From Streptomyces asiaticus (GTDB lineage: Bacteria > Actinomycetota > Actinomycetes > Streptomycetales > Streptomycetaceae): 64,000 bases of DNA. This document shows positions 1 to 8,500 of the stretch, piece by piece. Under the pieces are notes generated by a model. The model saw only the letters and a list, made by a program, of their open reading frames with translations. It was not told the origin of the DNA and did not search any database. Made by a program: the position numbers and the translations under genes. The stretch covers positions 372,001 to 436,000 of the forward strand of contig NZ_JAGSHX010000006.1 of assembly GCF_018138715.1 (NCBI RefSeq), in the 5' to 3' direction. The first letter of the stretch is position 1, and each line of letters begins with the position of its first letter.

Positions 1-208
1 CCACCAGATGGGGGCCGTCGGTCGCCAGGTCGAGGAACTTGCCGTGGCGGGACGCCGCCGTGACGGTCCGGCCCTCGAGCGCGCTCAGCGGCGGGTCGTA
101 GGTCTTCAGGACGCTCACCGCCACGGGGAGCACACGGGCGATCTCCCGGCCGACGGCGCGCTCGGCCAGGATCGCGCTGAGGGCCTCCACCTCGGGCAGC
201 TCCGGCAT
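1..208 (-). CDS. Fpg/Nei-family DNA glycosylase, N-terminal fragment
   Basis: The reading frame starts at an ATG at 208 and runs off the left edge of the window, leaving 69 codons. The protein begins MPELPEVE, the signature N-terminus of formamidopyrimidine-DNA glycosylase and endonuclease VIII. In that family Pro2 is the Schiff-base nucleophile and Glu3 is catalytic, and both are present. It would remove oxidised bases in base excision repair. The C-terminal zinc finger and helix-two-turn-helix lie outside the window, so Fpg and Nei cannot be told apart. It diverges from the catalase-like gene at 366 and probably belongs to the flank, not to the antibiotic cluster. Confidence 0.85.
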   Translation of the reverse strand, partial: MPELPEVEALSAILAERAVGREIARVLPVAVSVLKTYDPPLSALEGRTVTAASRHGKFLDLATDGPHLV

Positions 209-365
209 GCCACCAGTGTGCCGCAGGCCGGAGCGGAACCATCCGCGGCGGCCCGGGTGACCGATTCCCCCCGGTGCACCGCTCCGGGCTGCGGCCCCGC
301 GCACCCTCGCTTAGCGTCTCATGTGTTCCCCATCGTCCCTGCCTGCCCCGTACGGAGCGTTCCCC

Positions 366-1700
366 ATGGTCAACACCGGACAGCAGTCCGTATGCGGCGA
401 GGCGGTACGGCACGAGGTGGCGGGCGGGACGGGAGGCGTGGCGTACGAGGGCTATGAGGCGTACGAGGGCGGCAGCCCCGAGGCCGAGCGGCTGCGCTTC
501 CAGAAGCTGACGCACGAGCTGATGCGGATGCAGCGGTACTCCGACGGCACCGACGGCTCGGGTGCCCCGCGGCCGCTGCGCGCCTTCCGCGGCGAGGCGG
601 CGCTGGGCGTGGAGAACGCCCGGCTGCGGTTCCGCGACGACCTTCCGCCGGAGCTGTGTGTGGGATACGCCCGGCCGGGCGCCGAGTACCCGGCCGTGGT
701 GCGGCTGTCCAGCGCGAGCGGCTCCGAGGGGTACGGCGCCACGCCCGATCTGCGCCGGCTGGCGGTACGGGTCCAGGCCGGTCCTGAGGGGACCCACGAT
801 CTGCTGGCCACCAGCTTCCCGGTGTCCCACGCCGCCGACGCGCATGAGTTCATCGCCTTCGCCAAGGCCACGGCGGGCGCGGGGAGCACCGTGGAGAAGG
901 CGTTCGGGCTCTTCGTCCGGCTGCCGCTGGCGGTCGGCTGGGCCACCGCCGACCGGATGCGCCGCAATATGCGGATCGCCACCCGCCACACGGTGGGCTC
1001 GCTGGCCCGCGAGACCTTCTGGAGCCGGGGCGCGATCCTGTGGGGCCCGGCCGGTCCGGTGCGCTACCAGCTGCGTCCGGCGCCCGGCGGCACCCCCGCG
1101 CCCCCGCCCGACGGCGGCGACCCCGACTATCTCCACCGTGAGCTGGCGATGCGGCTGTCCACCGGTGACATCGCCTTCGAGCTGTGTGTGCAGCGCTATC
1201 TGGACGACCGCCGCACCCCGGTCGAGGACGGTTCGGTGGAGTGGCGGGAGAGCGACGCGCCGGTGGTCCCGGTCGCGGTGCTCACCGTGCCGCGCCAGGA
1301 CCTGGACGGCGCCCGGGCCCGGTCCGTGGCCCGCCGGGTCGAGCAGCTGGCGTTCAACCCCTGGCACACCACCGAGGAGTTCCGTCCGCTCGGCAACCTC
1401 AACCGGGCCCGTAAGGCCGCGTACGAGGCCGCCGCGGCGCACCGGCTCGGGCTGCGCTTCCCCGCCGCCGAGCAGCGGTCCACCGCGCCGCTGCCCGTCC
1501 CGGTGCGCGCCGCCCTCGACCTGCCGGTGCGGGCGGCCTTCGACCTGGTCGACCGCTGGGTGCCCTGGCATCGGCTGCCGGCCCCGCTGGGGCTGCTCAA
1601 CCCGGCCGGGCTGGGCCGGGCGCTGCGCCGGTCCGGCCTCGTCGAGGGGGACGACACACCCGACTCCGCGAACCGGTTCAGTCCTGCCGGAAGCGGTTGA
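366..1700 (+). CDS. Catalase-like heme-binding family protein
   Basis: A 444-residue protein. The ATG at 366 is preferred because GGAG lies 8 nt upstream; an ATG at 321 in the same frame has no comparable site. The middle contains the catalase-fold pattern FRGEAALGVENARLRF, and the C-terminal half has a FNPWHTTEEFRPLGN segment followed by NRARKAAYEAAAAHR. This is typical of the diverged y4iL-like catalase family, whose members bind heme but mostly have no proven substrate. I see no signal peptide or membrane segment. Its 3' end overlaps the convergent ccr gene by 23 bp. It may act in peroxide or lipid-hydroperoxide chemistry, but nothing here ties it to polyketide assembly. Confidence 0.6.
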   Translation: MVNTGQQSVCGEAVRHEVAGGTGGVAYEGYEAYEGGSPEAERLRFQKLTHELMRMQRYSDGTDGSGAPRPLRAFRGEAALGVENARLRFRDDLPPELCVGYARPGAEYPAVVRLSSASGSEGYGATPDLRRLAVRVQAGPEGTHDLLATSFPVSHAADAHEFIAFAKATAGAGSTVEKAFGLFVRLPLAVGWATADRMRRNMRIATRHTVGSLARETFWSRGAILWGPAGPVRYQLRPAPGGTPAPPPDGGDPDYLHRELAMRLSTGDIAFELCVQRYLDDRRTPVEDGSVEWRESDAPVVPVAVLTVPRQDLDGARARSVARRVEQLAFNPWHTTEEFRPLGNLNRARKAAYEAAAAHRLGLRFPAAEQRSTAPLPVPVRAALDLPVRAAFDLVDRWVPWHRLPAPLGLLNPAGLGRALRRSGLVEGDDTPDSANRFSPAGSG

Positions 1701-3018
1701 TGGCCGGGAGATGGCGCTCGCGCAGCTCCGGGTCGCGCACCCCCAGCCCCTCCTCCGGGGCCAGGCACAGCACGCCGACCTTCCCGGAGTGGCGGTTGCG
1801 GTGGACGTCCTGGGTGGCCGTGCCGACCGCCTCGAGCGGATAGACCTTGGAGAGCGTGGGGTGCACCATCCCCTTCTCGATCAGCCGGTTGGCCGCCCAT
1901 GCCTCCCGGTAGTTGGCGAAGTGGGTGCCGATGATGCGCTTGAGCGCCATCCACAGATAGCGGTTGTCGTACTCGTGGCGGTAGCCGGACGTCGAGGCGC
2001 AGGTGACGATCGTGCCGCCGCGCCGCGCCACGAACACACTGGCGCCGAAGGTCTCCCGGCCGGGGTGCTCCACGACGATGTCCGGGTCGTCGCCGCCGGT
2101 GAGTTCGCGGATCCGGGACCCGAAGCGCTTCCACTCCTTGGGGTCGGGCGTGGTCGCGTCCTTCCAGAACCGATAGCCCTCCTCGGCCCGGTCGATGACC
2201 AGCTCGGCCCCCATGGAGCGGACCAGTTCGGCCTTGCGCCGCCCGGAGACCACGCACACCGGGAGCGCCCCGCCGTTGACGGCCAGCTGGGTCGCGTACG
2301 AGCCGAGACCGCCGGCCGCGCCCCAGATGAGGGTCACATCGCCCTGTTTCATCTGGGCGCCGTTGCGGGAGACGAGCTGCCGGTACGCGGTGGAGTTGAC
2401 CAGGCCGGAGGACGCGGCCTCCTCCCAGGTGAGGTGGGCGGGCATCGGCATCAGCTGGTTGGCCTTGACCAGCGAGAGCTCCGCGAGCCCGCCGTAGTTG
2501 GTCTCGAAGCCCCAGATGCGCTGCTCGGGGTCGAGCATGGAGTCGTCATGGCCGTCCGGTGAGCGCAGTTCGATGGACAGGCAGTGGGCCACCACCCGGT
2601 CGCCCGGCTTCCAGTGGCGCACCCCGGGACCGGTGCGCAGCACCACACCGGCCAGGTCGGAGCCGAGCACGTGGTAGGGCCGGTCGTGGCGGGCCGCTCC
2701 GGGGTCGTCGGTGCGCGCGTAGCGCTCCAGGAAGCCGAAGGTCGGCAGCGGCTCGAAGATGGCGCTCCAGACGGTGTTGTAGTTGATCGCGCTGGCCATG
2801 ACCGCGATCACCGCCTCGCCCGGGCCCGGTTCCGGGGTGGGCACCTCGCGGATGTGGAGCGACTTCTGGGGGTCCTTGTCCTTGGTGGCCATGCCCTCGA
2901 ACATCTCGGCTTCCTCTTTGAGGATCACCGCGCCCCGATAGGACTCGGGTAGGTTCAAGGCGGCGAAGTCCGCGGCCACCGCATCCTCTGCCAGCACGGC
3001 GCTGATGATGTCCTGCAT
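1678..3018 (-). CDS. ccr: Crotonyl-CoA carboxylase/reductase
   Basis: A 446-residue zinc-less medium-chain dehydrogenase/reductase. It reductively carboxylates crotonyl-CoA with NADPH and CO2 to (2S)-ethylmalonyl-CoA. The family's CO2-pocket residues are visible: Asn in INYNTVW, Phe-Glu in WGFETNYGG, and His in GTHFANYREAW. The nucleotide-binding loop reads WGAAGGLGSYATQLA. Start ATG at 3018 follows GGAGG with a 7-nt gap. The length is normal for Ccr. It is transcribed alone from its own promoter carrying three TAGGGG boxes (3092-3133), so it is likely co-regulated with the PKS. Its product would feed the module 1 acyltransferase, which has an ethylmalonyl-type motif. Confidence 0.95.
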   Translation of the reverse strand: MQDIISAVLAEDAVAADFAALNLPESYRGAVILKEEAEMFEGMATKDKDPQKSLHIREVPTPEPGPGEAVIAVMASAINYNTVWSAIFEPLPTFGFLERYARTDDPGAARHDRPYHVLGSDLAGVVLRTGPGVRHWKPGDRVVAHCLSIELRSPDGHDDSMLDPEQRIWGFETNYGGLAELSLVKANQLMPMPAHLTWEEAASSGLVNSTAYRQLVSRNGAQMKQGDVTLIWGAAGGLGSYATQLAVNGGALPVCVVSGRRKAELVRSMGAELVIDRAEEGYRFWKDATTPDPKEWKRFGSRIRELTGGDDPDIVVEHPGRETFGASVFVARRGGTIVTCASTSGYRHEYDNRYLWMALKRIIGTHFANYREAWAANRLIEKGMVHPTLSKVYPLEAVGTATQDVHRNRHSGKVGVLCLAPEEGLGVRDPELRERHLPAINRFRQD

Positions 3019-3061
3019 GACATGTCCTCCGATGTACCGCTCCGGGCACCCTGTGTCCCGG

Positions 3062-3133
3062 AGGCTATGGCAGCGGCCACGATCCGAATAACCCCTAGCT
3101 CCGTCCAGGTCGCGCCCCCTAGGCGCCCCCCTA
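3062..3133 (-). promoter_or_regulatory. ccr promoter with three TAGGGG boxes
   Basis: Read on the minus strand, TAGGGG occurs at 3133-3128, 3121-3116 and 3097-3092, all in the direction of ccr. The proximal box is followed after 24 nt by TAGCCT (3067-3062), a plausible -10 hexamer, which places the box over the -35 region. The most distal box overlaps the stop codon of the upstream 2,3-dehydratase gene. The same arrangement recurs at three other promoters of the cluster. The binding protein is inferred, not shown. Confidence 0.65.
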
Positions 3134-4537
3134 TACGGCCAGGGAGTGCAGACAGGCGATGAGCGTGCGCGCCTCGACGTTGACGTAATGGCTGTGGCGG
3201 ATCAGGTCGAGCAGCTGACGCACCGCCATCCAGCGGTAGTGCGGCGGCTCCTCGGGGACGGCGCTCAGCTCCGTCTCCACGACCAGATAGCGGTTGAAGG
3301 CGTGGAAGAAGCGGCCGCCCTCCTCGGAGAGCACGGTGTCGAACCGCACCCGGTCGGCCGGTGCCTCCACCACCTCCTCGAGGAACGGCGGCGTGGCTCC
3401 CTCGGGCAGATGGGTGTAGTTGCGCGGGGTGCACTGCACGGTGGGGGCCAGTTCCACCACGTCCGTGTAGCCGGGTTCGGCGCGGGCCTGCACCAGCACA
3501 TGCGGCACCTTGTCGGCGTAGGCCAGCAGGAAGGCGGCCACGCCCGGTCCATGGGGCTCGATCATGGGCTGGGTCCAGCCGCCCACCTCGCGGCCGCCCG
3601 CCGTCACGTCCACGGCCATCACGCTGAAGAAGCGCCCGCTCTCATGGGAGATGCGGTGGGCGTTGCGGTGCCAGCCGGTGGTCTCCCGCAGCGGTATCCG
3701 CTCGGTGAACACCTCGCGCTCGGTGCGCAGTCCGGTGATCCAGCTGAGGATGTCGGCGTCGCGGTGGAGGACGTGCCGCCCCGGCCGTTCCGGCTCCGCG
3801 GCCCCGGGTGATCCGGCGGCCGGGAAGGTCTCCTCCGGGTCCAGCGGGGAGTGCGGCAGACAGGCCAGGACGCTGCGCGCGTCCATGTTCACCAGGTCCT
3901 CCACGGCCAGCAGATGGTGCAGCTGGCCCAGCGTCAGCCAGCGGAAGCCGTCGCGCACCTCGACGTCCGTCTCCGGCGCCACCTCGACCAGCATGTTGCG
4001 GTTGCGCTTGCGGAAGAACCAGCTGCCCTGCTCCGACTGGCGGACGTCGGCGAGCACCCGGTGCCGTTCCGTCCGCTGGAAGTACTCCAGATACGGCACC
4101 GCCCGGCCCTTGTGCACCCGGGTGTAGTTGCTGCGGGTAGCCTGGACGGTGGGCGACAGCTGGAGTCCGCCGTGGTTGCCGGGCTCCATCTTGGCCTGCA
4201 TCAGGAAGTGCGGTACGCCGTCGAAGTCCTTGACCAGGATGCCCAGGATGCCGATCTCCGGCTGGTGGAGGATCGGCTGGCTCCACTCCTCCACGGGCGC
4301 CCCGGGCATCCGCACCCGGATGCCCTCGACGGTGAAGAACCGGCCGGTCTCGTGGACCAGGTTGTGGGTGTCCGGCGCGAAGTCCCAGCCGCGCATCGCC
4401 TCGAACGGGATGATCTCGATCCGGGACTCGTCGGCGTCGACGCGCTCGCGGAACCAGCGCTGGAAGTCGGCGAGGAGGGTCACCGAGCTGTCGACGGTGG
4501 CGGCGGAGCGGATCAGCCGCTCCTGGAGCGTGCTCAC
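3131..4537 (-). CDS. NDP-hexose 2,3-dehydratase
   Basis: About 468 residues in two homologous halves of roughly 220 residues each, the internal duplication typical of the 2,3-dehydratase family (AveBVI/EvaA type). Related segments appear twice: HNLVHETGRFF and HRISHESGRFF, then LSPTVQATRSNYT and LAPTVQCTPRNYT. It removes the C2 hydroxyl of dTDP-4-keto-6-deoxyglucose, giving a 3,4-diketo intermediate for 2-deoxysugars. Several GTG codons are possible starts. I chose 4537 because GTGA then overlaps the stop of the preceding reductase gene, a coupling pattern seen elsewhere in this cluster; 4540 or 4546 cannot be excluded. It is the third gene of the sugar operon. Confidence 0.93.
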   Translation of the reverse strand: MSTLQERLIRSAATVDSSVTLLADFQRWFRERVDADESRIEIIPFEAMRGWDFAPDTHNLVHETGRFFTVEGIRVRMPGAPVEEWSQPILHQPEIGILGILVKDFDGVPHFLMQAKMEPGNHGGLQLSPTVQATRSNYTRVHKGRAVPYLEYFQRTERHRVLADVRQSEQGSWFFRKRNRNMLVEVAPETDVEVRDGFRWLTLGQLHHLLAVEDLVNMDARSVLACLPHSPLDPEETFPAAGSPGAAEPERPGRHVLHRDADILSWITGLRTEREVFTERIPLRETTGWHRNAHRISHESGRFFSVMAVDVTAGGREVGGWTQPMIEPHGPGVAAFLLAYADKVPHVLVQARAEPGYTDVVELAPTVQCTPRNYTHLPEGATPPFLEEVVEAPADRVRFDTVLSEEGGRFFHAFNRYLVVETELSAVPEEPPHYRWMAVRQLLDLIRHSHYVNVEARTLIACLHSLAV

Positions 4538-5520
4538 CACGCCCACGCCTCAGGCCCGGGGCCGCCGTTGCCGATCGGCGGGAACAGCCGGTCCAGTTCG
4601 GCCAGCGCCTCGTCGGACAGCGTCAGCTCCATGGCCTTGAAGGCCCCGGTCAGCTGGTCCAGGCTGCGCGGCCCGATGACCGGCGCGGTGATGCCGGGGC
4701 GTCCCATCACCCAGGCAAGACCCACCTCGGCCGGGTCGGCGCCGAGGCCGTCGCACAGCTTCTCGTACGCGGCGACGGCGTCCCGGTGGACCTCGAGCGC
4801 CTGGGCGGCCCGGCCCTGGGCGGTCTTCATCGCGGTGCCCTCGGCCAGCTTGCGCAGCGCCCCGCTGAGCAGCCCGCCGTGCAGCGGCGACCAGGCGAGC
4901 ACCCCGACCCCGTACCGCTGGGCGGCGGGGATCAGCTCCAGTTCGATATGGCGGGTGACGAGGTTGTACACGCTCTGCTCGGAGACGATGCCGAGGAAGT
5001 GGCGGCGGGCCGCGGCCTCCTGGGCCTCGGCGATGTGCCAGCCGGCGAAGTTGGACGAGCCGACGTAGCGCACCTTGCCCTGCCGGGTCAGCGTCTCCAT
5101 CGCCTGCCACACCTCGTCCCAGGGGGCGTGGCGGTCGATGTGGTGCATCTGGAACAGGTCGATCCAGTCGGTGCCCATCCGGCGCAGCGAGTCCTCGCAG
5201 GAGGCGATGATGTGCCGGGCGGACAGCCCCGAGTCATTGGGCCAGTCGGTCATCGGGTTGAAGACCTTGGTGCCCAGCACGACCTTCTCGCGCCGGCCGC
5301 CTCCTCCCGCGAACCAGCCGCCGAGGAACTCCTCGGTGTAGCCCTTGTGCTTCTGCCAGCCGTACTGGTTGGCGGTGTCGATGAAGTTGACCCCGTGGTC
5401 CAGGGCGGTGTCCAGGATCGCGTGGCTCTCCTCGTCGCTCGCCCTGACCCCGAGGTTCAGGGTGCCCAGGCACAGTCGGCTCACCTTGAGGGCGGTGCGG
5501 CCGAGATAGGTGTACTGCAT
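4534..5520 (-). CDS. Aldo/keto reductase, probable dTDP-hexose 3-ketoreductase
   Basis: A 328-residue (alpha/beta)8 aldo/keto reductase. The catalytic tetrad is visible: Asp and Tyr in FIDTANQYG, Lys in VVLGTK, and His in FQMHHID. Given its place beside the 2,3-dehydratase, it most likely reduces the C3 ketone of dTDP-3,4-diketo-2,6-dideoxyglucose with NADPH, as AveBVIII-type reductases do. The start ATG at 5520 overlaps the stop of the upstream 4-ketoreductase gene by one base (TGATG), so translation is probably coupled. The regiochemistry is inferred from context, because an AKR alone does not define the sugar position. Confidence 0.88.
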   Translation of the reverse strand: MQYTYLGRTALKVSRLCLGTLNLGVRASDEESHAILDTALDHGVNFIDTANQYGWQKHKGYTEEFLGGWFAGGGGRREKVVLGTKVFNPMTDWPNDSGLSARHIIASCEDSLRRMGTDWIDLFQMHHIDRHAPWDEVWQAMETLTRQGKVRYVGSSNFAGWHIAEAQEAAARRHFLGIVSEQSVYNLVTRHIELELIPAAQRYGVGVLAWSPLHGGLLSGALRKLAEGTAMKTAQGRAAQALEVHRDAVAAYEKLCDGLGADPAEVGLAWVMGRPGITAPVIGPRSLDQLTGAFKAMELTLSDEALAELDRLFPPIGNGGPGPEAWAW

Positions 5521-6485
5521 CAGTGTCCTTCGGTACGGGCCGCCGCGGCAGCCGGTCGGCTGGAGGTGGCGGAGGCGGCCCACAGGTCGTGGAGGGATTC
5601 CTTGAGGGCGACCTTCGGGGACCAGCCCATGAGCCGCCGGGCGAGACGGATGTCGGCCTGGGTCCAGCTGCCGCCCTTGCTGTGCACGGCGCCGCTCTCC
5701 TCGCGCACCAGACGGTCGGGCACCTGGGAGGCGGCGATCAGCAGCCCGGCCAGTTCGCGCATGCTGAAGGCGTCGCCCTGCCCGACGTTGAGCACCCGGC
5801 CGGTCACCGGGCTGCTCGCGGCCAGTACCACGGCCTCGGCGACATCCCGGACGTCGATGAAGTCGCGCCGGTCGTCGACGAGGGTGACGGTGAGCGGTGT
5901 CTCCTCGGTGGTGTGGCGCAGCCGGTGGGCGAGGCCGCCGAGGAAGCTGCCCCGTGGGGTGCCCGGCCCGCAGACGTTGGTGACGCGCAGCACGCAGCCG
6001 TCGATACGGCCCGCGTCCGCGGCGCCCAGGACGATCCGGCTGCCGACGAGCTTGGTGCGGGCGTAGGGGGTGCGGGGGGCGGTGGGGTGGTCCTCGGCGA
6101 TGGCCGTGCCGTCGGGGACGGGGCCGTACTCGTGCACCGAGCCGAGATGGACCAGGCGCGGCCGCCTGGGGAGGGCAGCCACGGCGTCCACCAGCCGGTC
6201 CACGAGCGGGATGTGCGAGGCCGTCATGCTCGCCTCGTCGCCCTCCCAGCTGTCGCCCGCGGCGTTGACGACGAGATCGGCGGACTGTGCGGCCCGGACG
6301 ATGTCCTCGCTCGGCGCGGATACCGCGTCAAGCGCCAGAAATCCGACTCCGGAAATGGGTTCGGCGGGTTTTCTCGCTATTGCCAGGACTTCATATCCGC
6401 GCTTGGTGAGAGCTCTACAGATATGTCGCCCGATGAATCCGGTGCCGCCGATGACAACGGCCTGCCGATCTCGGATGTGGCCCAT
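5520..6485 (-). CDS. NAD(P)-dependent sugar 4-ketoreductase (extended SDR)
   Basis: A 321-residue extended short-chain dehydrogenase of the NAD-dependent epimerase/dehydratase family. The cofactor loop is GGTGFIGRHI and the catalytic pair is Tyr and Lys in YARTK. It probably performs the last step to dTDP-2-deoxy-L-fucose, reducing the C4 ketone (AveBIV/UrdR type). I place the start at the ATG at 6485, preceded by GGTGG. A frame-matched ATG at 6521 lies directly against a TAGGGG box and upstream of the likely -10 element, so it is unlikely to be used. It is the first gene of a three-gene sugar operon. Confidence 0.88.
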   Translation of the reverse strand: MGHIRDRQAVVIGGTGFIGRHICRALTKRGYEVLAIARKPAEPISGVGFLALDAVSAPSEDIVRAAQSADLVVNAAGDSWEGDEASMTASHIPLVDRLVDAVAALPRRPRLVHLGSVHEYGPVPDGTAIAEDHPTAPRTPYARTKLVGSRIVLGAADAGRIDGCVLRVTNVCGPGTPRGSFLGGLAHRLRHTTEETPLTVTLVDDRRDFIDVRDVAEAVVLAASSPVTGRVLNVGQGDAFSMRELAGLLIAASQVPDRLVREESGAVHSKGGSWTQADIRLARRLMGWSPKVALKESLHDLWAASATSSRPAAAAARTEGH

Positions 6486-6491
6486 ATCGCC

Positions 6492-6556
6492 ACCGTATTG
6501 GCGCCGCTTCGAGCGGAACAACCCCTACCCTCGTCCACCCCTATCGGGCACCCCTA
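6492..6556 (-). promoter_or_regulatory. Sugar-operon promoter with three TAGGGG boxes
   Basis: On the minus strand TAGGGG occurs at 6556-6551, 6543-6538 and 6527-6522, each followed by T. The two proximal copies start 16 bp apart. The nearest box is followed after 24 nt by TACGGT (6497-6492), a candidate -10 element just ahead of the 4-ketoreductase start. The spacing is the same as at the ccr, PKS and KAS III promoters to within 1 bp. Confidence 0.7.
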
Positions 6557-6577
6557 TTACGGCCCCGACCTGCGATG

Positions 6578-7240
6578 TCATTCGAATAGATGTCGTTTAT
6601 GGGCCTCGCTGACCGCTGCCGCGCGATCCTTCACCCCGAGTTTCTCGTAGACATGCAGAAGATGCGTCTTGACGGTCGCCTGGCTGATGAACAATGCGGC
6701 CGCGGCCTGCCGATTCGTGGCCCCGTCCGCGATAAGCCTGAGCACTTGGAGTTCACGCTCGCTCAGCGGGCCCTGAGTGGGTTTGCGTACCTGGCCGAGA
6801 ACGCGTCCGGTGACCGCGGGCGAGAGGACGGACTGGCCCGAGGAGGCGGATCGCACGGCGCGGGTCAGCTCCTCGCGCGGGGTGTCCTTGAGGAGGTAGC
6901 CGGTCGCCCCGGCGGCCAGGGCGCCCATGACGTCGCTGTCGGTGTCATAGGTGGTCAGCACCAGGATCCGGGCCTCCGGATCGCCGCGCAGCAGCCGTTT
7001 GATGGCCTCCACGCCACCCATCCGGGGCATGCGCAGGTCCATCAGGACCACGTCGGCCGGCTGCCGTTCGTACAGTTCGACGGCCTCGGCTCCGTCACCG
7101 GCCTCGCCGGTCACCGTGAAGTCGGGGTCCCGCTCCAGCACCCCGCGCAGCCCGTCGCGGACCACCGGGTGGTCGTCGACGATCAGGATACGGATGGGGC
7201 TGGGGCCGGGGGTGTCGCCGCCATGGGTGTTTCCGCTCAT
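6578..7240 (-). CDS. NarL/FixJ-family response regulator
   Basis: A 220-residue protein with an N-terminal receiver domain and a C-terminal LuxR-type helix-turn-helix. The receiver carries the acidic pair in IVDDHPVVRDG and the phospho-acceptor Asp in VLMDLRMP. The HTH reads LSERELQVLRLIADGATNRQ and continues through QATVKTHLLHVYEKLGV. The ATG at 7240 overlaps the stop of the histidine kinase gene by 4 nt (ATGA), which supports this start over longer frames. It closes the ABC exporter-kinase-regulator operon and probably controls that operon in response to the kinase. A 13-bp palindrome at 10230-10242 upstream of the operon is a candidate target. Confidence 0.95.
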   Translation of the reverse strand: MSGNTHGGDTPGPSPIRILIVDDHPVVRDGLRGVLERDPDFTVTGEAGDGAEAVELYERQPADVVLMDLRMPRMGGVEAIKRLLRGDPEARILVLTTYDTDSDVMGALAAGATGYLLKDTPREELTRAVRSASSGQSVLSPAVTGRVLGQVRKPTQGPLSERELQVLRLIADGATNRQAAAALFISQATVKTHLLHVYEKLGVKDRAAAVSEAHKRHLFE

Positions 7241-8499
7241 GCACCGGCTTCCTGGGGGATCACGGGGACGGCCGCGCTGATGGCGGTGCCCTCGCCACGG
7301 GAGCTTTCGATGTCCAACGTACCGGCCACCCGGCCCAGTCGGCGCCGCATCGCCACCAGCCCGAGGCCATGGCCGCCGGAGGTCCCGGCCTCGGCCTCCG
7401 CGGCCGCGGAGTCGAATCCGACGCCGTCGTCGAGCACGTCGAGGACCACCACGTCCTCCATGTACGACAGGGTGACGCCCACCTTGGACGCCCGGGCGTG
7501 CTTGGCGATGTTGGCGAGGGCCTCCTGCGCCACCCGGTAGAGCGTGGCCTCCAGTTCGGCGTGGAGCGGGATGGCGGTCCCGTTCGTCGCGAACGCCACC
7601 TTCGGCTCCCGCTCCGGTGACCACCCCTCGACCAGCGACTCCAGGGCGTCCGGCAGGGTCCGGGACTCCAGTTGCTCGGGGCGGAGCGCCTGGACCGAGC
7701 GGCGCGCCTCGGCGAGGCTGTCCCGGGCCAGGTCCTTGGCGGCGACGAGATGGCGGCGCCACACCTGGCGGTCGCCCTCGGCGTGTTCGGCGGCCTCCAG
7801 CTGCCGGATGATGCCGGCCAGCCCCTGGGCGAGGGTGTCATGGATCTCCCCCGCCATCCGCTGGCGCTCGTCGAGCACTCCGGCCTCGCGCGCCTGGGTG
7901 ATCAGCTGGGCGTGGAGTCCGGCGTTCTCGGTGAGCGCGGAGCGGAGCTCGGCCACGGTGCGTTTGCGCCGCTGATGCTGTTCATTGAGCCTGCTCGACA
8001 GCAGGTTGATCCAGCCGATCACCACGGTCTGGAAGGCGATGGCGGCGAGATAGCCGACCACCGCGCCGGTCGTGGGCCGGGGGAAGCCGTCCGGCACGGT
8101 GTTGACGACGAACGAGGTGGCCGCCACGGACACCAGCGCCCAGACGGTCGGCAGCAGCACCAGCGCCTGGAGGAACCCGGTGGCGGCGAACAGCATGAAC
8201 ACCTGGTCCCGCGCCATCAGCGCGGCGGAGAGGGCGAGCAGCCCGGCGAAGTAGACGGCCGTGCGCACCGTGCCGTACGGCTGTCTGCTGCGGCGGCCCG
8301 TGGGCAGGGTGTAGGTGCCCAGGATCCATCCGGCGGCCACGGCCGCGAGGCCCAGCGTGGTGAGCAGCCGCCGGGCCGGTGGCGGGCCGTGGACCAGGCT
8401 CAGGGCCGTGGACAGAGACAGCAGAAGGTAGGGCAGCCCTCCGAACAGGATGTCGGAGTGCCGCTCCCACCGTCCGCCGTCGTCCTTGGACGCGCTCAC
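7237..8499 (-). CDS. Membrane sensor histidine kinase (NarX/DesK-like)
   Basis: A 420-residue kinase starting at GTG 8499, one base after the permease stop. The first 190 residues hold about five or six hydrophobic segments with short loops and no large extracellular domain. The dimerisation and phospho-acceptor motif follows (ERQRMAGEIHDTLAQG, HisKA_3 type, His in EIHDT). The ATPase domain has NIAKHARA for the N box, DDGVGFD for G1 and GGHGLGL for G2. It would phosphorylate the adjacent response regulator. Because it is co-transcribed with an ABC exporter, it may sense the product or membrane stress; the ligand is unknown. Confidence 0.95.
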   Translation of the reverse strand: MSASKDDGGRWERHSDILFGGLPYLLLSLSTALSLVHGPPPARRLLTTLGLAAVAAGWILGTYTLPTGRRSRQPYGTVRTAVYFAGLLALSAALMARDQVFMLFAATGFLQALVLLPTVWALVSVAATSFVVNTVPDGFPRPTTGAVVGYLAAIAFQTVVIGWINLLSSRLNEQHQRRKRTVAELRSALTENAGLHAQLITQAREAGVLDERQRMAGEIHDTLAQGLAGIIRQLEAAEHAEGDRQVWRRHLVAAKDLARDSLAEARRSVQALRPEQLESRTLPDALESLVEGWSPEREPKVAFATNGTAIPLHAELEATLYRVAQEALANIAKHARASKVGVTLSYMEDVVVLDVLDDGVGFDSAAAEAEAGTSGGHGLGLVAMRRRLGRVAGTLDIESSRGEGTAISAAVPVIPQEAGA

Positions 8500-8500
8500 C

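Noticed and set aside
6485..6521. Upstream start for the 4-ketoreductase at 6521
   Set aside because: It abuts a TAGGGG box, precedes the likely -10 element and lacks a ribosome site. The Rossmann motif fits the start at 6485.
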